Positions 14,823-23,393 of a stretch of 64,000 bases of DNA are shown here, piece by piece. The stretch spans positions 5,219,501 through 5,283,500 of the forward strand of contig NZ_CP024985.1 of assembly GCF_002803845.1 (NCBI RefSeq). Reading direction: 5' to 3'. How positions within the stretch are numbered: position 1 is the first letter of the stretch; each line of letters begins with the position of its first letter. The DNA is from Streptomyces lavendulae subsp. lavendulae. GTDB taxonomy: Bacteria; Actinomycetota; Actinomycetes; Streptomycetales; Streptomycetaceae. Both the position numbers and the translations under genes were made by a program. The notes below the pieces were generated by a model. That model made no database searches, had not been told where the DNA came from, and was given only the letters and a program-made list of their open reading frames with translations.

Positions 14823-17299
14823 GTGAGAACGAGAACGTGAGCGGAACGACGGGGAACGCGGGCGGCGCGGGCAACGGCTGGGGCTGGGAGCCCGTACCGC
14901 AGGGCGGCGAGTACGACTCCGAGGCCACGGCCTTCGTGAAACTCCCGCAGGACATGCTGGACGCCCTCGACAACGGCGAACCCCTCGCCGCGCCCGGCCA
15001 CGGGTACGTGCCGCCGCCGATGATCGTGCCGCTGGGCTCGGCCAGTACGGACCCCACCGCCACGGGCACCTGGACGATGCCGGTGCAGTGGCCCGAGGCG
15101 GGCACGGACCGGGCTCCGGCCGAACCCGCGCCCGCGCGGGGGCCCATCCCGGCCTCCATCCCGCTGCCGCCTTCGGTGGCGGCGGCCTTCGCGGAGCCCG
15201 CGGGCGGCGTGGGAGGCGGGGAGCAGGACCAGGGGGCGACGGCCGAGTGGCAGTTCCCCGAAGCGGTGCACCAGCCCGACGAGCGGGCGGCCACCGGGCA
15301 GTGGACCCTGCCGACGGCCGGTGAACCGCAGCAGGGGACGGGCGAGTTCCCGGCCGGCGCGTTCGCGGGCGACGGGTTTGCCGCCGGTGGGTTCCCGGCC
15401 GGCGGGTTCCCGGCCGACGGGTTTCCGGGCGACGGGGGCGTGGCGGCGGGCGACTGGAGCCAGGCCCCGGCGACGCTGCCGGGCGGGGCGGCGGCTCCGT
15501 GGGCGCAGCCGGGGGCGCTGGACGGTGGTTCCGGCGCGGCGGGCGCTGCCTTCGGGACCGAGACGCTGATGAGCTCCGGCGTGCTCCCGGGCGAGGGGCC
15601 CGGGGCCGGCGCGCTGGGACGCGGCCCGAGGGTGCTGGGCGGGCCCGGGGTCGGGACCCCGCTGCCGGAGGGCTACGCGCACCCCGGCACGGAGCCGGAG
15701 GGCGTGCTGCACGCCGCCCCGGACATCGACGCCGCCCACGGCCCGGCGCAGCCGCCGGTCGATGAGCAGCGGCCGCGCCCGGTGGAGGCCGAGACGGAGA
15801 CCGGGCCCGGGGGGCACGGATCCGAAGGGCACGGGCAGGAGCGGGCCTTCGCGGAGCCGGCCGCCCCGGCCGCCGCCACCGAGCAGGCGGGCCCCGGTGC
15901 CGATGCCGATGCCGCTTCGGAACCTGATCCCGCATCCGATCCCGGTGCCGATCCCGATGCCGGTCCCGGTCCCGATGCCGGTCCCGGTCCCGATGCCGAT
16001 CCCGTGCCCGTCGCCGAAGCGGGGGCCGCGGATGTGCCGGGTGAGGACACCGCCGACAGCGGTGTGACACCCCCGGCCGTGGGGGGCGGCGAAGGGGCGC
16101 CGGTGCAGGAGGAGACGTACGAGGAAGAAGGACTTCCCGCCGTCGCCCATCACGAGCACCCGGCGGCTTCCTACGTCCTGCGCGTCAACGGCGCCGACCG
16201 GCCCGTCACCGGCGCCTGGATCGGCGAGTCGCTCCTGTACGTGCTGCGCGAGCGCCTCGGCCTGGCCGGCGCCAAGGACGGCTGCTCGCAGGGCGAGTGC
16301 GGAGCCTGCGCGGTGCAGGTCGACGGGCGGCTCGTCGCCTCCTGCCTGGTCCCCGCGGCGACGGCGGCGGGCAGCGAGGTCCGCACCGTGGAGGGTCTCG
16401 CGACCGGCGGGCAACTGTCCGACGTACAAGAGGCCTTGTGCAGGTCGGGCGGCGTGCAGTGCGGCTTCTGCGTACCCGGCATGGCCATGACCATCCATGA
16501 CCTGCTGGAGGGCAACCACGCCCCCAGCGACCTGGAGACCCGGCAGGCGCTGTGCGGCAACCTCTGCCGCTGCTCCGGCTACAAGGGCGTCGTCGAGGCG
16601 GTCCGCGAGGTCGTCGCGGAGCGCGAGGCGACGGCGGCCGAGGCCGCGGCGGCCACCGCTGCCGGGGACCCCGCCACGGCCGAACCCCGCATCCCGCACC
16701 AGGCACCGCCCGGCGAGGGCGGAGTCCACGGCGGCCCCGGAACGTACGGAGCCCACGACACGCTGGGCGGCGACCAGACCTTCCCGGGCGGTCACGACTC
16801 CCTGGGCGGCGGCCAGACCTTCCCCGGTGCCCACGACACCATGGGCGGCGGCCAGGTCCTGCACGGCGGTCACGACACGCTGGGCGGCGGCCAGACCTTC
16901 CCGGGTGTCCACGACTCCCTCGGCGGCGGCCAGGTCCTCCAGGGCGGCCACGACACCATGGGCGGCGGCCAGGTCCTGCACGGCGGCCACGACACGATGG
17001 GCGGCGGCCAGGTCCTCCAGGGCGGTCACGACACACTCGGCGGCGGCCAGCCCTTCCCCGGTGTCCACGACACCATGGGCGGGGACCAGGCCTTCCTCCC
17101 CGGTGTCCACGACACGTACGGCGGCGCCCAGGGCCTCCCCGGCCTCCACGACACCGTCGGCGGCCACGACCCCCACCACGGCGGTCACCACGACCCGCAC
17201 CACGACCCGCATCACGACCCGCATCACGATCCGCACCAAGACCCCCACCACGGCGGTCAGGGCATCCACGGGATCCAGCACAACGGAGGCATGGCGTGA
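14819..17299 (+). CDS. Oversized [2Fe-2S] subunit of xanthine-dehydrogenase-like enzyme, with repeat and His-rich tails
   Basis: 826 residues, about five times the usual length. Residues about 449-600 are a standard two-cluster [2Fe-2S] module: C489, C494, C497, C509 and C548, C551, C583, C585. Before it lie about 440 low-complexity residues with three ATxxWxxP motifs (near 80, 141, 158), FPAGGFPAD repeats and a DPGADPDAGPGPDAG segment. After it come ten 13-residue repeats of the form GHDTMGGGQVLHG (about 645-780) and then HHDPHHDPHHDPHHDPHQDP. The core moves electrons from the molybdenum site to FAD. The added regions are unlike known xanthine dehydrogenases; the tail could bind metal ions. 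Starts and stops overlap its neighbours. Confidence 0.85.
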   Translation: MSENENVSGTTGNAGGAGNGWGWEPVPQGGEYDSEATAFVKLPQDMLDALDNGEPLAAPGHGYVPPPMIVPLGSASTDPTATGTWTMPVQWPEAGTDRAPAEPAPARGPIPASIPLPPSVAAAFAEPAGGVGGGEQDQGATAEWQFPEAVHQPDERAATGQWTLPTAGEPQQGTGEFPAGAFAGDGFAAGGFPAGGFPADGFPGDGGVAAGDWSQAPATLPGGAAAPWAQPGALDGGSGAAGAAFGTETLMSSGVLPGEGPGAGALGRGPRVLGGPGVGTPLPEGYAHPGTEPEGVLHAAPDIDAAHGPAQPPVDEQRPRPVEAETETGPGGHGSEGHGQERAFAEPAAPAAATEQAGPGADADAASEPDPASDPGADPDAGPGPDAGPGPDADPVPVAEAGAADVPGEDTADSGVTPPAVGGGEGAPVQEETYEEEGLPAVAHHEHPAASYVLRVNGADRPVTGAWIGESLLYVLRERLGLAGAKDGCSQGECGACAVQVDGRLVASCLVPAATAAGSEVRTVEGLATGGQLSDVQEALCRSGGVQCGFCVPGMAMTIHDLLEGNHAPSDLETRQALCGNLCRCSGYKGVVEAVREVVAEREATAAEAAAATAAGDPATAEPRIPHQAPPGEGGVHGGPGTYGAHDTLGGDQTFPGGHDSLGGGQTFPGAHDTMGGGQVLHGGHDTLGGGQTFPGVHDSLGGGQVLQGGHDTMGGGQVLHGGHDTMGGGQVLQGGHDTLGGGQPFPGVHDTMGGDQAFLPGVHDTYGGAQGLPGLHDTVGGHDPHHGGHHDPHHDPHHDPHHDPHQDPHHGGQGIHGIQHNGGMA
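16751..17167 (+). repeat. Ten in-frame 39-bp tandem repeats
   Basis: Each unit encodes [AGV]HD[TS][LM]GGGQ[TV][FL]xG; the ninth has one extra codon and the last is truncated into the HHDP tail. Unit-to-unit variation is mostly in the last three residues. Confidence 0.9.
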
Positions 17300-19632
17300 G
17301 CGGGCAGGACGCGGCCACGGCGACGACGGCCGTCACCACGGTCGGCGCGGCGGCGGAGGGGGAGCCGCCGACGTCGCCGCGCATGCGCGGAATCGGCGCT
17401 TCCGTCCCCTCCGCGGACGTCCGCGCCAAGACCGAGGGCACGTTCCCGTACGCCGCGGACCTGTGGGCCGAGGGCCTGCTGTGGGCCGCAGTGCTGCGGT
17501 CCCCGCACGCCCACGCCCGGATCCTGTCCATCGACACCTCCGCCGCGGCCGAGATGCCCGGCGTCCGGGCCGTGATCACCCACGCCGATGTCCCCGGGGC
17601 GACCACGCACGGCCGCCGGATCGCCGACCGGCCGGTCTTCGCCCACGACGTGGTCCGCCACCACGGCGAGCCCATCGCCGCCGTCGCCGCCGACCACCCC
17701 GACACGGCCCGCCTCGCCGCCGCCGCCATCACCGTCGAGTACGAGCTCCTCGACGCCGTCACGGACCCCGAGCAGTCCTTCGGCGCCGCCCCCCTCCACC
17801 CCGACGGCAACCTCATCCGGCACATCCCGCTGCGCTACGGCGACCCCGAGGCGACCGGCGAGGTCGTCGTCGAGGGCCTCTACCGCATCGGCCGCCAGGA
17901 CCCCGCCCCCATCGGCGCCGAGGCCGGCCTCGCGGTGCCGCGCCCCGACGGCGGGGTGGAGATCTACACCGCCTCCACCGATCCGCACACCGACCGCGAC
18001 CTCGCCGCCGCCTGCTTCGGCCTCGACCCGGACCGCGTCCGCGTCGTCGTCACCGGGGTGCCCGGCGCGACGGCCGACCGCGAGGACCCCGCCTTCCAGC
18101 TCCCGCTCGGGCTGCTCGCGCTGCGCACCGGCTGCCCGGTCAAGCTGGCCGCCACCCGCGAGGAGTCCTTCCTCGGCCACGCCCACCGCCACCCGACGCT
18201 GTTGCGCTACCGCCACCACGCGGACGCGGAGGGCCGGCTGGTCAAGGTCGAGGCGCAGATCCTGATGGACGCGGGCGCCTACGCCGACTCCTCCGCGGAA
18301 TCCCTCGCGGCGGCGGTGGCGTTCGCGTGCGGCCCGTACATCGTCCCGCACGCCTTCGTGGAGGGCTGGGCGGTCCGCACCAACAACCCCCCGTCCGGCC
18401 ACGTGCGCGGCGAAGGCGCCATGCAGGTCTGCGCGGCGTACGAGGGCCAGATGGACAAGCTCGCGGCCGCCCTCGGCATCGACGGCGCGGAAGTGCGGAT
18501 GCGCAACGTCCTGTCGACGGGCGACCTCCTGCCCACCGGGCAGACGGTCACCTGCCCGGCCCCGGTCGCCGAACTCCTGCGGTCCGTACGCGACTTCCCG
18601 CTCCCCTCCCTCCCGAAGGACACCCCGGAGGAGGAGTGGCTGCTGCCCGGCGGCCCCGAGGGCGCGGGCGAGCCGGGCGCGGTGCGGCGCGGGGTCGGCT
18701 ACGGCGTGGGCATGGTCCACATGCTCGGCGCCGAGGGTGCGGACGAGGTCTCCACCGCCACCGTGAAGGTGGTCGGCGGCACGGCCACCGTCATCTGTGC
18801 GGCCGTCGACACCGGCCAGGGCTTCGCGACCCTCGCCCGGCAGATCGTCCAGGAGGTCCTCGGCGTGGACGAGGTGGCGATGGCCCCCGTCGACACCGAC
18901 CAGCCGCCGGCGGGCCCGTCGGCGCACGGCCGCCACACCTGGGTGTCGGGCGGGGCGGTGGAACGCGCGGCCAAGATGGTCCGCACCCAGCTCCTCCAGC
19001 CGATGGCCCACAAGCTGGGCATGTCCACCGAGCTCCTGCAGATCCAGGACGGCCGGATCACCTCCTACGACGGCGCCTTCTCGACGACGGTCGCGGAGGC
19101 GATCGAGGGCAAGGAGCTCTGGGCGACGGCCCAGTGCCGCCCCCACCCGACGGAGCCGCTGGGCGCGGACGGCCAGGGCGACGCGTTCGTGGGCCTCGCC
19201 TTCTGCGCGATCCGCGCGGTGGTCGACGTCGACATCGAGCTGGGCTCGGTACGCGTCGTGGAACTCGCCGTCGCCCAGGACGTGGGCCGGATCCTCAACC
19301 CCCGCCAGCTGGAAGCCCGTATCGAAGCGGGCGTCACCCAGGGCGTGGGCGCGGCGCTGACGGAGAACCTCCGCTCGGTCGCAGGCCTGGTACGCCACCC
19401 CGACCTGACCGGCTACGCCCTGCCGACCTCCCTCGACGCCCCGGCCGTGCGCATCGTCCGGCTGGTGGAGGAGCGCGACGTGGTGGCCCCGTTCGGCGCG
19501 AAGGCGGCGAGCGCGGTGCCGGTGGTGACCACCCCGGCGGCGATCGCGTCGGCGGTCCGGGCGGCGACGGGACGGCCCGTGAACAGGATCCCGATCCGGC
19601 CATCGGCGGCGGTGGCGGTGCCCAACTCGTAA
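17296..19632 (+). CDS. Molybdenum-binding subunit of xanthine-dehydrogenase-like enzyme, catalytic Glu absent
   Basis: 778 residues from GTG 17296, overlapping the Fe-S gene by GTGA. RGIGASVPSADVRAKTEGTF, AAVLRSPHAHARILSID and NNPPSGHVRGEGAMQ match large subunits of the xanthine dehydrogenase family, which hold molybdopterin cytosine dinucleotide and hydroxylate N-heterocycles or aldehydes. The usual C-terminal G-A-K-G-x-G-E-P-P motif reads GAKAASAVP (734-742), so the glutamate that activates the Mo-OH group is Ala740. QDPAPIGAEAG also departs from the common Q-x-H-x3-E pattern. Either the chemistry differs or the protein is not a classical hydroxylase. About 35 N-terminal residues are disordered. 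Confidence 0.82.
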   Translation: MSGQDAATATTAVTTVGAAAEGEPPTSPRMRGIGASVPSADVRAKTEGTFPYAADLWAEGLLWAAVLRSPHAHARILSIDTSAAAEMPGVRAVITHADVPGATTHGRRIADRPVFAHDVVRHHGEPIAAVAADHPDTARLAAAAITVEYELLDAVTDPEQSFGAAPLHPDGNLIRHIPLRYGDPEATGEVVVEGLYRIGRQDPAPIGAEAGLAVPRPDGGVEIYTASTDPHTDRDLAAACFGLDPDRVRVVVTGVPGATADREDPAFQLPLGLLALRTGCPVKLAATREESFLGHAHRHPTLLRYRHHADAEGRLVKVEAQILMDAGAYADSSAESLAAAVAFACGPYIVPHAFVEGWAVRTNNPPSGHVRGEGAMQVCAAYEGQMDKLAAALGIDGAEVRMRNVLSTGDLLPTGQTVTCPAPVAELLRSVRDFPLPSLPKDTPEEEWLLPGGPEGAGEPGAVRRGVGYGVGMVHMLGAEGADEVSTATVKVVGGTATVICAAVDTGQGFATLARQIVQEVLGVDEVAMAPVDTDQPPAGPSAHGRHTWVSGGAVERAAKMVRTQLLQPMAHKLGMSTELLQIQDGRITSYDGAFSTTVAEAIEGKELWATAQCRPHPTEPLGADGQGDAFVGLAFCAIRAVVDVDIELGSVRVVELAVAQDVGRILNPRQLEARIEAGVTQGVGAALTENLRSVAGLVRHPDLTGYALPTSLDAPAVRIVRLVEERDVVAPFGAKAASAVPVVTTPAAIASAVRAATGRPVNRIPIRPSAAVAVPNS

Positions 19633-19646
19633 CCGTGTGACCCGCA

Positions 19647-19658
19647 TTGCACGTGCAA
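19647..19658. promoter_or_regulatory. 12-bp perfect palindrome TTGCACGTGCAA
   Basis: It lies 15 bases after the xanthine-dehydrogenase-like operon and just upstream of the ESX-like promoter; a possible operator for the latter. Confidence 0.35.
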
Positions 19659-19665
19659 CCCGAGC

Positions 19666-19704
19666 TTGGGCCGGTCGCCGCCGATCGATAGAGTGATCGG
19701 CGGC
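19666..19704 (+). promoter_or_regulatory. Promoter with 10-bp operator arms flanking the -10, ESX-like cluster
   Basis: TTGGGC (19666-19671), a 17-base spacer and TAGAGT (19689-19694). GCCGCCGATC (19677-19686) and GATCGGCGGC (19695-19704) are perfect inverted arms that leave only the 8-base -10 window between them, an arrangement expected for direct repression. Confidence 0.65.
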
Positions 19705-19797
19705 ACCCGGAACGTGCGGGTGCGAACGGGGACGGGGAGCGGCACCGGAGACGGGTGCCGCGCTACCCGCGGGGAGACGGGGAACGGGGAGGCCGGC

Positions 19798-20322
19798 GTG
19801 GCAGAGGACAACGGGCCGATGCTGTTGGGGGGCAACGTCAGCGCGAGCGTGGCGGACGCCATCATGAGCCAGGCGCAGGCCCTTCAGGTCGAGTACGAGT
19901 CGATGACCGGCTACAAGAAGCTGGTCGACGCCCTCCTGAAGAAGCTCGACGGCTCGGACGCGGACGAGAAGAAACTCGCCGACGGCACCCTGCCGGCAGG
20001 CACCCTCGGCACCGGCTTCGCCGAGGCGGACACCCTGTTCAAGGCGTACTCGACGGTCCACTCGGAGCTGCAGAAACTCTCCCAGGGCCTGGCATCCCAG
20101 ATCGAGGCCCTCGGCATCGCGGTCCTCACGGCGGGCAAGGGTTATGCGGGGGTGGACGAGGACACGCAGGCGCGGATGCGCGCCATCATCCGGCAGTCGA
20201 AGCAGGACTACGTCCGGGACCGCGACCCGCAGGTCCGCGAGGACGAGCAGGCCCGCCAAAAGGCGGCGGCCCAGCAGGGCACTCCGACTCCCACCCCCAG
20301 CAAGTCGGGAGGTTCTTACTGA
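19798..20322 (+). CDS. Small helical protein, first gene of ESX-like cluster
   Basis: 174 residues from GTG 19798 (GGGGA 7 nt upstream). Predicted almost fully helical: VSASVADAIMSQAQALQVEY, then TGYKKLVDALLKKLDG and a long C-terminal helix ending in a Thr-Pro/Ser-Gly tail. There is no WXG motif, but length, helicity and position next to a WXG protein suggest an ESX-type partner. The stop overlaps the next start (TGATG). I do not recognise a named family. Confidence 0.7.
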   Translation: MAEDNGPMLLGGNVSASVADAIMSQAQALQVEYESMTGYKKLVDALLKKLDGSDADEKKLADGTLPAGTLGTGFAEADTLFKAYSTVHSELQKLSQGLASQIEALGIAVLTAGKGYAGVDEDTQARMRAIIRQSKQDYVRDRDPQVREDEQARQKAAAQQGTPTPTPSKSGGSY

Positions 20323-21746
20323 TGGCGACGGACTTCGAGGCCTACACGCACGAGCAGTTGCTCGCGATGATCGCCTCTCTGGACTCGGCGACGGTCGTCG
20401 CGCGCGCCACCCAGCTGCAGGGTGCGGCGGTCGCGATCAAGGACATCGGCGAGAGCCTGCGGAAGCACCAGGTGAAGGGCTGGGAGGGCGAGGCGGCCGA
20501 CAGGTTCCAGGAGTGGGTGACGCGGGCGGGCAACGCGACGCTGCGGCTGGCGGACTACAGCGAGGAGGGCAGCAAGTGGATGACGCACGCTGCCCAGACG
20601 ATGGTGGAGGTCAAGACCAACACCCCGAAGTACGACGCGTCGGCGGCGGCGGACCTGGCGGCGGCACACAAGTTCCACAACGACCCGGACGCCCAGCAGA
20701 TGGGCCGCACGGCGAACTCGAAGCTGAACGGTGACCGCCAGGAGGCGATCCAGCAGCTGACGAAGCTGGCGCAGTCGTACGAGGCGTCGGCGACCCAGCT
20801 GAACAAGGCGGAGATCCCTACGTTCCCGCCGCCGCCGGGAACGTTCGAGCCGGAGAGTAGCTACGGCAGTGTCTACGTGGACCGGTCGAACGGTGAGGCT
20901 GGTGGAGGCTTCAGCTCTGCTGGCTCGTCCCATGTCTTGCCGTCGTCGGGGAGCGGAGCTGCATCGACTGGACCTGATGGGGCGTCTTCGGGGCAGCCGC
21001 CGCGGGACAACAGCCTCCGCCCGGTTGGTGGCCCCTCGCAGACACCAGTCATTCCGGACCGGAGCGTCGATGTGGGCCTCGATCATGTTGCGACGTTGCC
21101 GGACAGGGTATTGCCTCCAACGACTGGTGTGCCGGGTCCGGGCCCAATCGCGCCGGGTGTCCCCAGCTCGCTGCCAGGGGTGCCGCTGCCGCCGATCGGG
21201 GGCAGTCCGATGCCGGGCGGTGGTGTACCGCTGCCCAGCGCGAGGCCTCCGGTTGGCATCGGTGGTAAGGGGAGCGGTATTCCGGTTCTGCCTCCGCGTG
21301 ACGCCGGAATCGTGGGCGGCAAGCCTCTAACCCCTGGCAGTCCGACCTCGGGCATTCCGCGTGGCACGGTCATCGGCGCGGAGGGGACGCAGGCGGCAGG
21401 AAGGGGCGGAGTGATGGGTGGCGGTGGCCTTGGTGGCCCGCACGGTCCTTCGGGTGGTGGTTCGGCGGTCGGCCGTCGGCTGGCGATGGAGCCGGGCGGG
21501 GTGGTCGGAGGGCGCCAGCCCACTGCGGGCAGCCGTTCCGGGACAGGCGGTCCGCCCTTTACCCAGGGGGGTTCCGGGCTGGTGCGCGGTGGTTCAGGGG
21601 CTGGAGCGCTGGGTCACGGCGGTGCCGGCGCCTCGGCTCCCGGCAACCGTCGTGGAGGCGTTGGGGTCGGACGCCCCGATTATCTGTCTGAGGACGAAGA
21701 GACCTGGCAGGGTGACCGTCGTGTCGTTCCGCCAGTAATCGACTGA
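20322..21746 (+). CDS. WXG-type protein with long Pro/Gly-rich C-terminus
   Basis: 474 residues. Residues 1-165 are helical with GWEGEAADRFQEW at about 48-60, the W-x-G turn of WXG100/PPE-like type VII substrates. From about residue 170 (PTFPPPPGTFEPES) to the end the chain is Pro/Gly/Ser-rich and probably disordered, ending in the acidic YLSEDEETWQGDRR. This layout resembles PPE-like proteins of actinomycetes secreted through ESX systems. From about 20860 codon use is visibly less GC-biased than in the first half of the gene. It is translationally coupled to the upstream gene. Confidence 0.75.
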   Translation: MATDFEAYTHEQLLAMIASLDSATVVARATQLQGAAVAIKDIGESLRKHQVKGWEGEAADRFQEWVTRAGNATLRLADYSEEGSKWMTHAAQTMVEVKTNTPKYDASAAADLAAAHKFHNDPDAQQMGRTANSKLNGDRQEAIQQLTKLAQSYEASATQLNKAEIPTFPPPPGTFEPESSYGSVYVDRSNGEAGGGFSSAGSSHVLPSSGSGAASTGPDGASSGQPPRDNSLRPVGGPSQTPVIPDRSVDVGLDHVATLPDRVLPPTTGVPGPGPIAPGVPSSLPGVPLPPIGGSPMPGGGVPLPSARPPVGIGGKGSGIPVLPPRDAGIVGGKPLTPGSPTSGIPRGTVIGAEGTQAAGRGGVMGGGGLGGPHGPSGGGSAVGRRLAMEPGGVVGGRQPTAGSRSGTGGPPFTQGGSGLVRGGSGAGALGHGGAGASAPGNRRGGVGVGRPDYLSEDEETWQGDRRVVPPVID

Positions 21747-21757
21747 GTGGATCGGAC

Positions 21758-22942
21758 GTGCACGGGATGCGCATGCGCAAGGTGACCTCGACCCTGGTGG
21801 GTTTTGTGCTGGCTGGGGTCGCCGCGACTCCTGCGCATGCGCAGACCATTCGAGAGAGGCAGTGGCACCTCGATGCCATGAAGGCCGACGACATCTGGAA
21901 GATCAGCACGGGTAAGGGCGTCACCGTCGCGGTTATCGACACCGGAGTGGAGAGGATCGCGGAACTCGAAGGCCAGGTCCTCCCGGGCAAGGATTTCGCA
22001 GCCGGATATACGGGGTACAAGGGGGATGAACGTACCGACTTTGATGCGCACGGAACTGGCATCGCCGCAATGATTGCCGGTTCGGGCATCCACCCAAGCG
22101 GTGACGGTTCATTCGGGCTGGCGCCCGGCGTCAAGATCCTGCCCATTCGCGTGCCGTATGAGACGGACCCCACTACCCCGTCTTGGGTTGCTGCAATCCG
22201 ATACGCCGCAGACTCGGACGCCAAGGTCATCAATATTTCGCTGGGCGTCGATGGCACGGCAATGCAAGATCAGGCGAGGTCGGAGGCTGTGAAGTATGCG
22301 CTTTCCAAAGGGAAGTTGATCTTCTCTGCGGTAGGGAACGACGGTGACACCGTCAACAGGGTGGAGTATCCGAGCGCAACGCCAGGAGTCGTCGGCGTTG
22401 GAGCAGTGGATGCAGAGGGCAGCGCTACCAAAGAATCACAGCACGGCTCACAGGTAGATCTGTCTGCACCAGGTATCGACATTCTTACGGCCTGTGCAGG
22501 CAAGACCGAACTCTGTAACACCCACGGCACCAGTGACGCGACCGCCCTCGCCTCCGCCTCCGCCGCCCTCCTCTGGTCCGCGCACCCCGACTGGACCAAC
22601 AACCAGGTCCTCCGGGTCCTGCTGAACACCGCCGGGAAGCCGACCGATGGCTCAGCGCGGAACGACTACGTCGGCTACGGCGTCGTGCGGCCGCGGGTTG
22701 CCGTTCCCACGCCCGGGGATCCGGGGCCCGCGGACGTCTATCCGCTTCCCGATCTGGCGGCGGCCGGCGCCGCTGGCGGGAAAACGGCGGAAACTGGCGC
22801 GTCCAAGCCCGTACCGCAGCCCGAGGCGGGCGTTAAAAAGAGTGACGGCAGTAGCCTTCCGTGGATCGCCCTCGGGCTGGGTGCCTGCGTCGTCATCGGC
22901 GGAGCCGTTACCGCCGTCGCCGTACGTCGCAACCGTCGCTGA
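21758..22942 (+). CDS. Mycosin: type VII secretion-associated S8 serine protease
   Basis: 394 residues from GTG 21758 (ATG 21767 and 21773 are alternatives). A signal peptide ends at ATPAHA (residue 28); the catalytic triad is Asp61 (AVIDTGVE), His98 (DAHGTGIA) and Ser259 (HGTSDATA); a Pro-rich linker leads to a C-terminal membrane helix (WIALGLGACVVIGGAV) and a RRNRR stop-transfer, so the protease domain is outside the cell. Mycosins support ESX secretion or process substrates. Residues 1 to about 250 use many A/T-ending codons, then usage switches sharply to GC-ending. Confidence 0.92.
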   Translation: MHGMRMRKVTSTLVGFVLAGVAATPAHAQTIRERQWHLDAMKADDIWKISTGKGVTVAVIDTGVERIAELEGQVLPGKDFAAGYTGYKGDERTDFDAHGTGIAAMIAGSGIHPSGDGSFGLAPGVKILPIRVPYETDPTTPSWVAAIRYAADSDAKVINISLGVDGTAMQDQARSEAVKYALSKGKLIFSAVGNDGDTVNRVEYPSATPGVVGVGAVDAEGSATKESQHGSQVDLSAPGIDILTACAGKTELCNTHGTSDATALASASAALLWSAHPDWTNNQVLRVLLNTAGKPTDGSARNDYVGYGVVRPRVAVPTPGDPGPADVYPLPDLAAAGAAGGKTAETGASKPVPQPEAGVKKSDGSSLPWIALGLGACVVIGGAVTAVAVRRNRR

Positions 22943-22970
22943 ACCGAACCGACCGCCCCTGGAGGCCCGG

Positions 22971-23384
22971 ATGTCGTTCGACGAGGAATGGGCCGCCGCG
23001 CGCACCACCGCAGCGGCCAGCGTCTCCATGCGGCTCAACCAGGCGGCCCCGGGCACCGGCGGTCAGGACCTCGAACTCAACCAGGACCACATCGGCGCCA
23101 TCGGCACCGAGGCCCACATGCTGCACTCCCGCCTCCAGACCGACGGCAAGCACGCCGCAGCCGCCACAGCCGAAGCTGCCGGTGCGCTCGGCAAGGAGGG
23201 CTTCGCGAGCGGGGCGGCCCTGACAAGGCTCAACTCCCGCTGGGAGAGCCAGGTGAAGACCCTCGGCGCCGCCTGCGCGCAGATCTCCAACGGCCTGAAC
23301 TACTCCCTCTCCTCGCACGACAAGGAAGAGCAGCGGCTCTACGCCGAGTTCACGACCTCGAAGCTCGACGAGTACCTCAAGTAG
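22971..23384 (+). CDS. Small helical ESX-like protein
   Basis: 137 residues, GGAGG 5 nt before the ATG. MSFDEEWAAARTTAAASVSM, GGQDLELNQDHIGAIGTEAH and SRWESQVKTLGAACAQISNG form an alpha-helical bundle with an internal Trp in the position typical of WXG-like proteins, though W-x-G itself is absent. Position between a mycosin and a large secreted-type protein suggests a co-secreted partner or chaperone. Function inferred from context only. Confidence 0.7.
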   Translation: MSFDEEWAAARTTAAASVSMRLNQAAPGTGGQDLELNQDHIGAIGTEAHMLHSRLQTDGKHAAAATAEAAGALGKEGFASGAALTRLNSRWESQVKTLGAACAQISNGLNYSLSSHDKEEQRLYAEFTTSKLDEYLK

Positions 23385-23393
23385 GCGGCGCCC

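Noticed and set aside
16751..17167. CRISPR-like array
   Set aside because: Repeats are directly adjacent 39-mers in frame within a gene, without spacers.
13937..20259. Minus-strand open frames of about 1000 residues over the xanthine-dehydrogenase-like operon
   Set aside because: They run antisense to three well-supported genes and show no domain, start signal or normal amino-acid balance.
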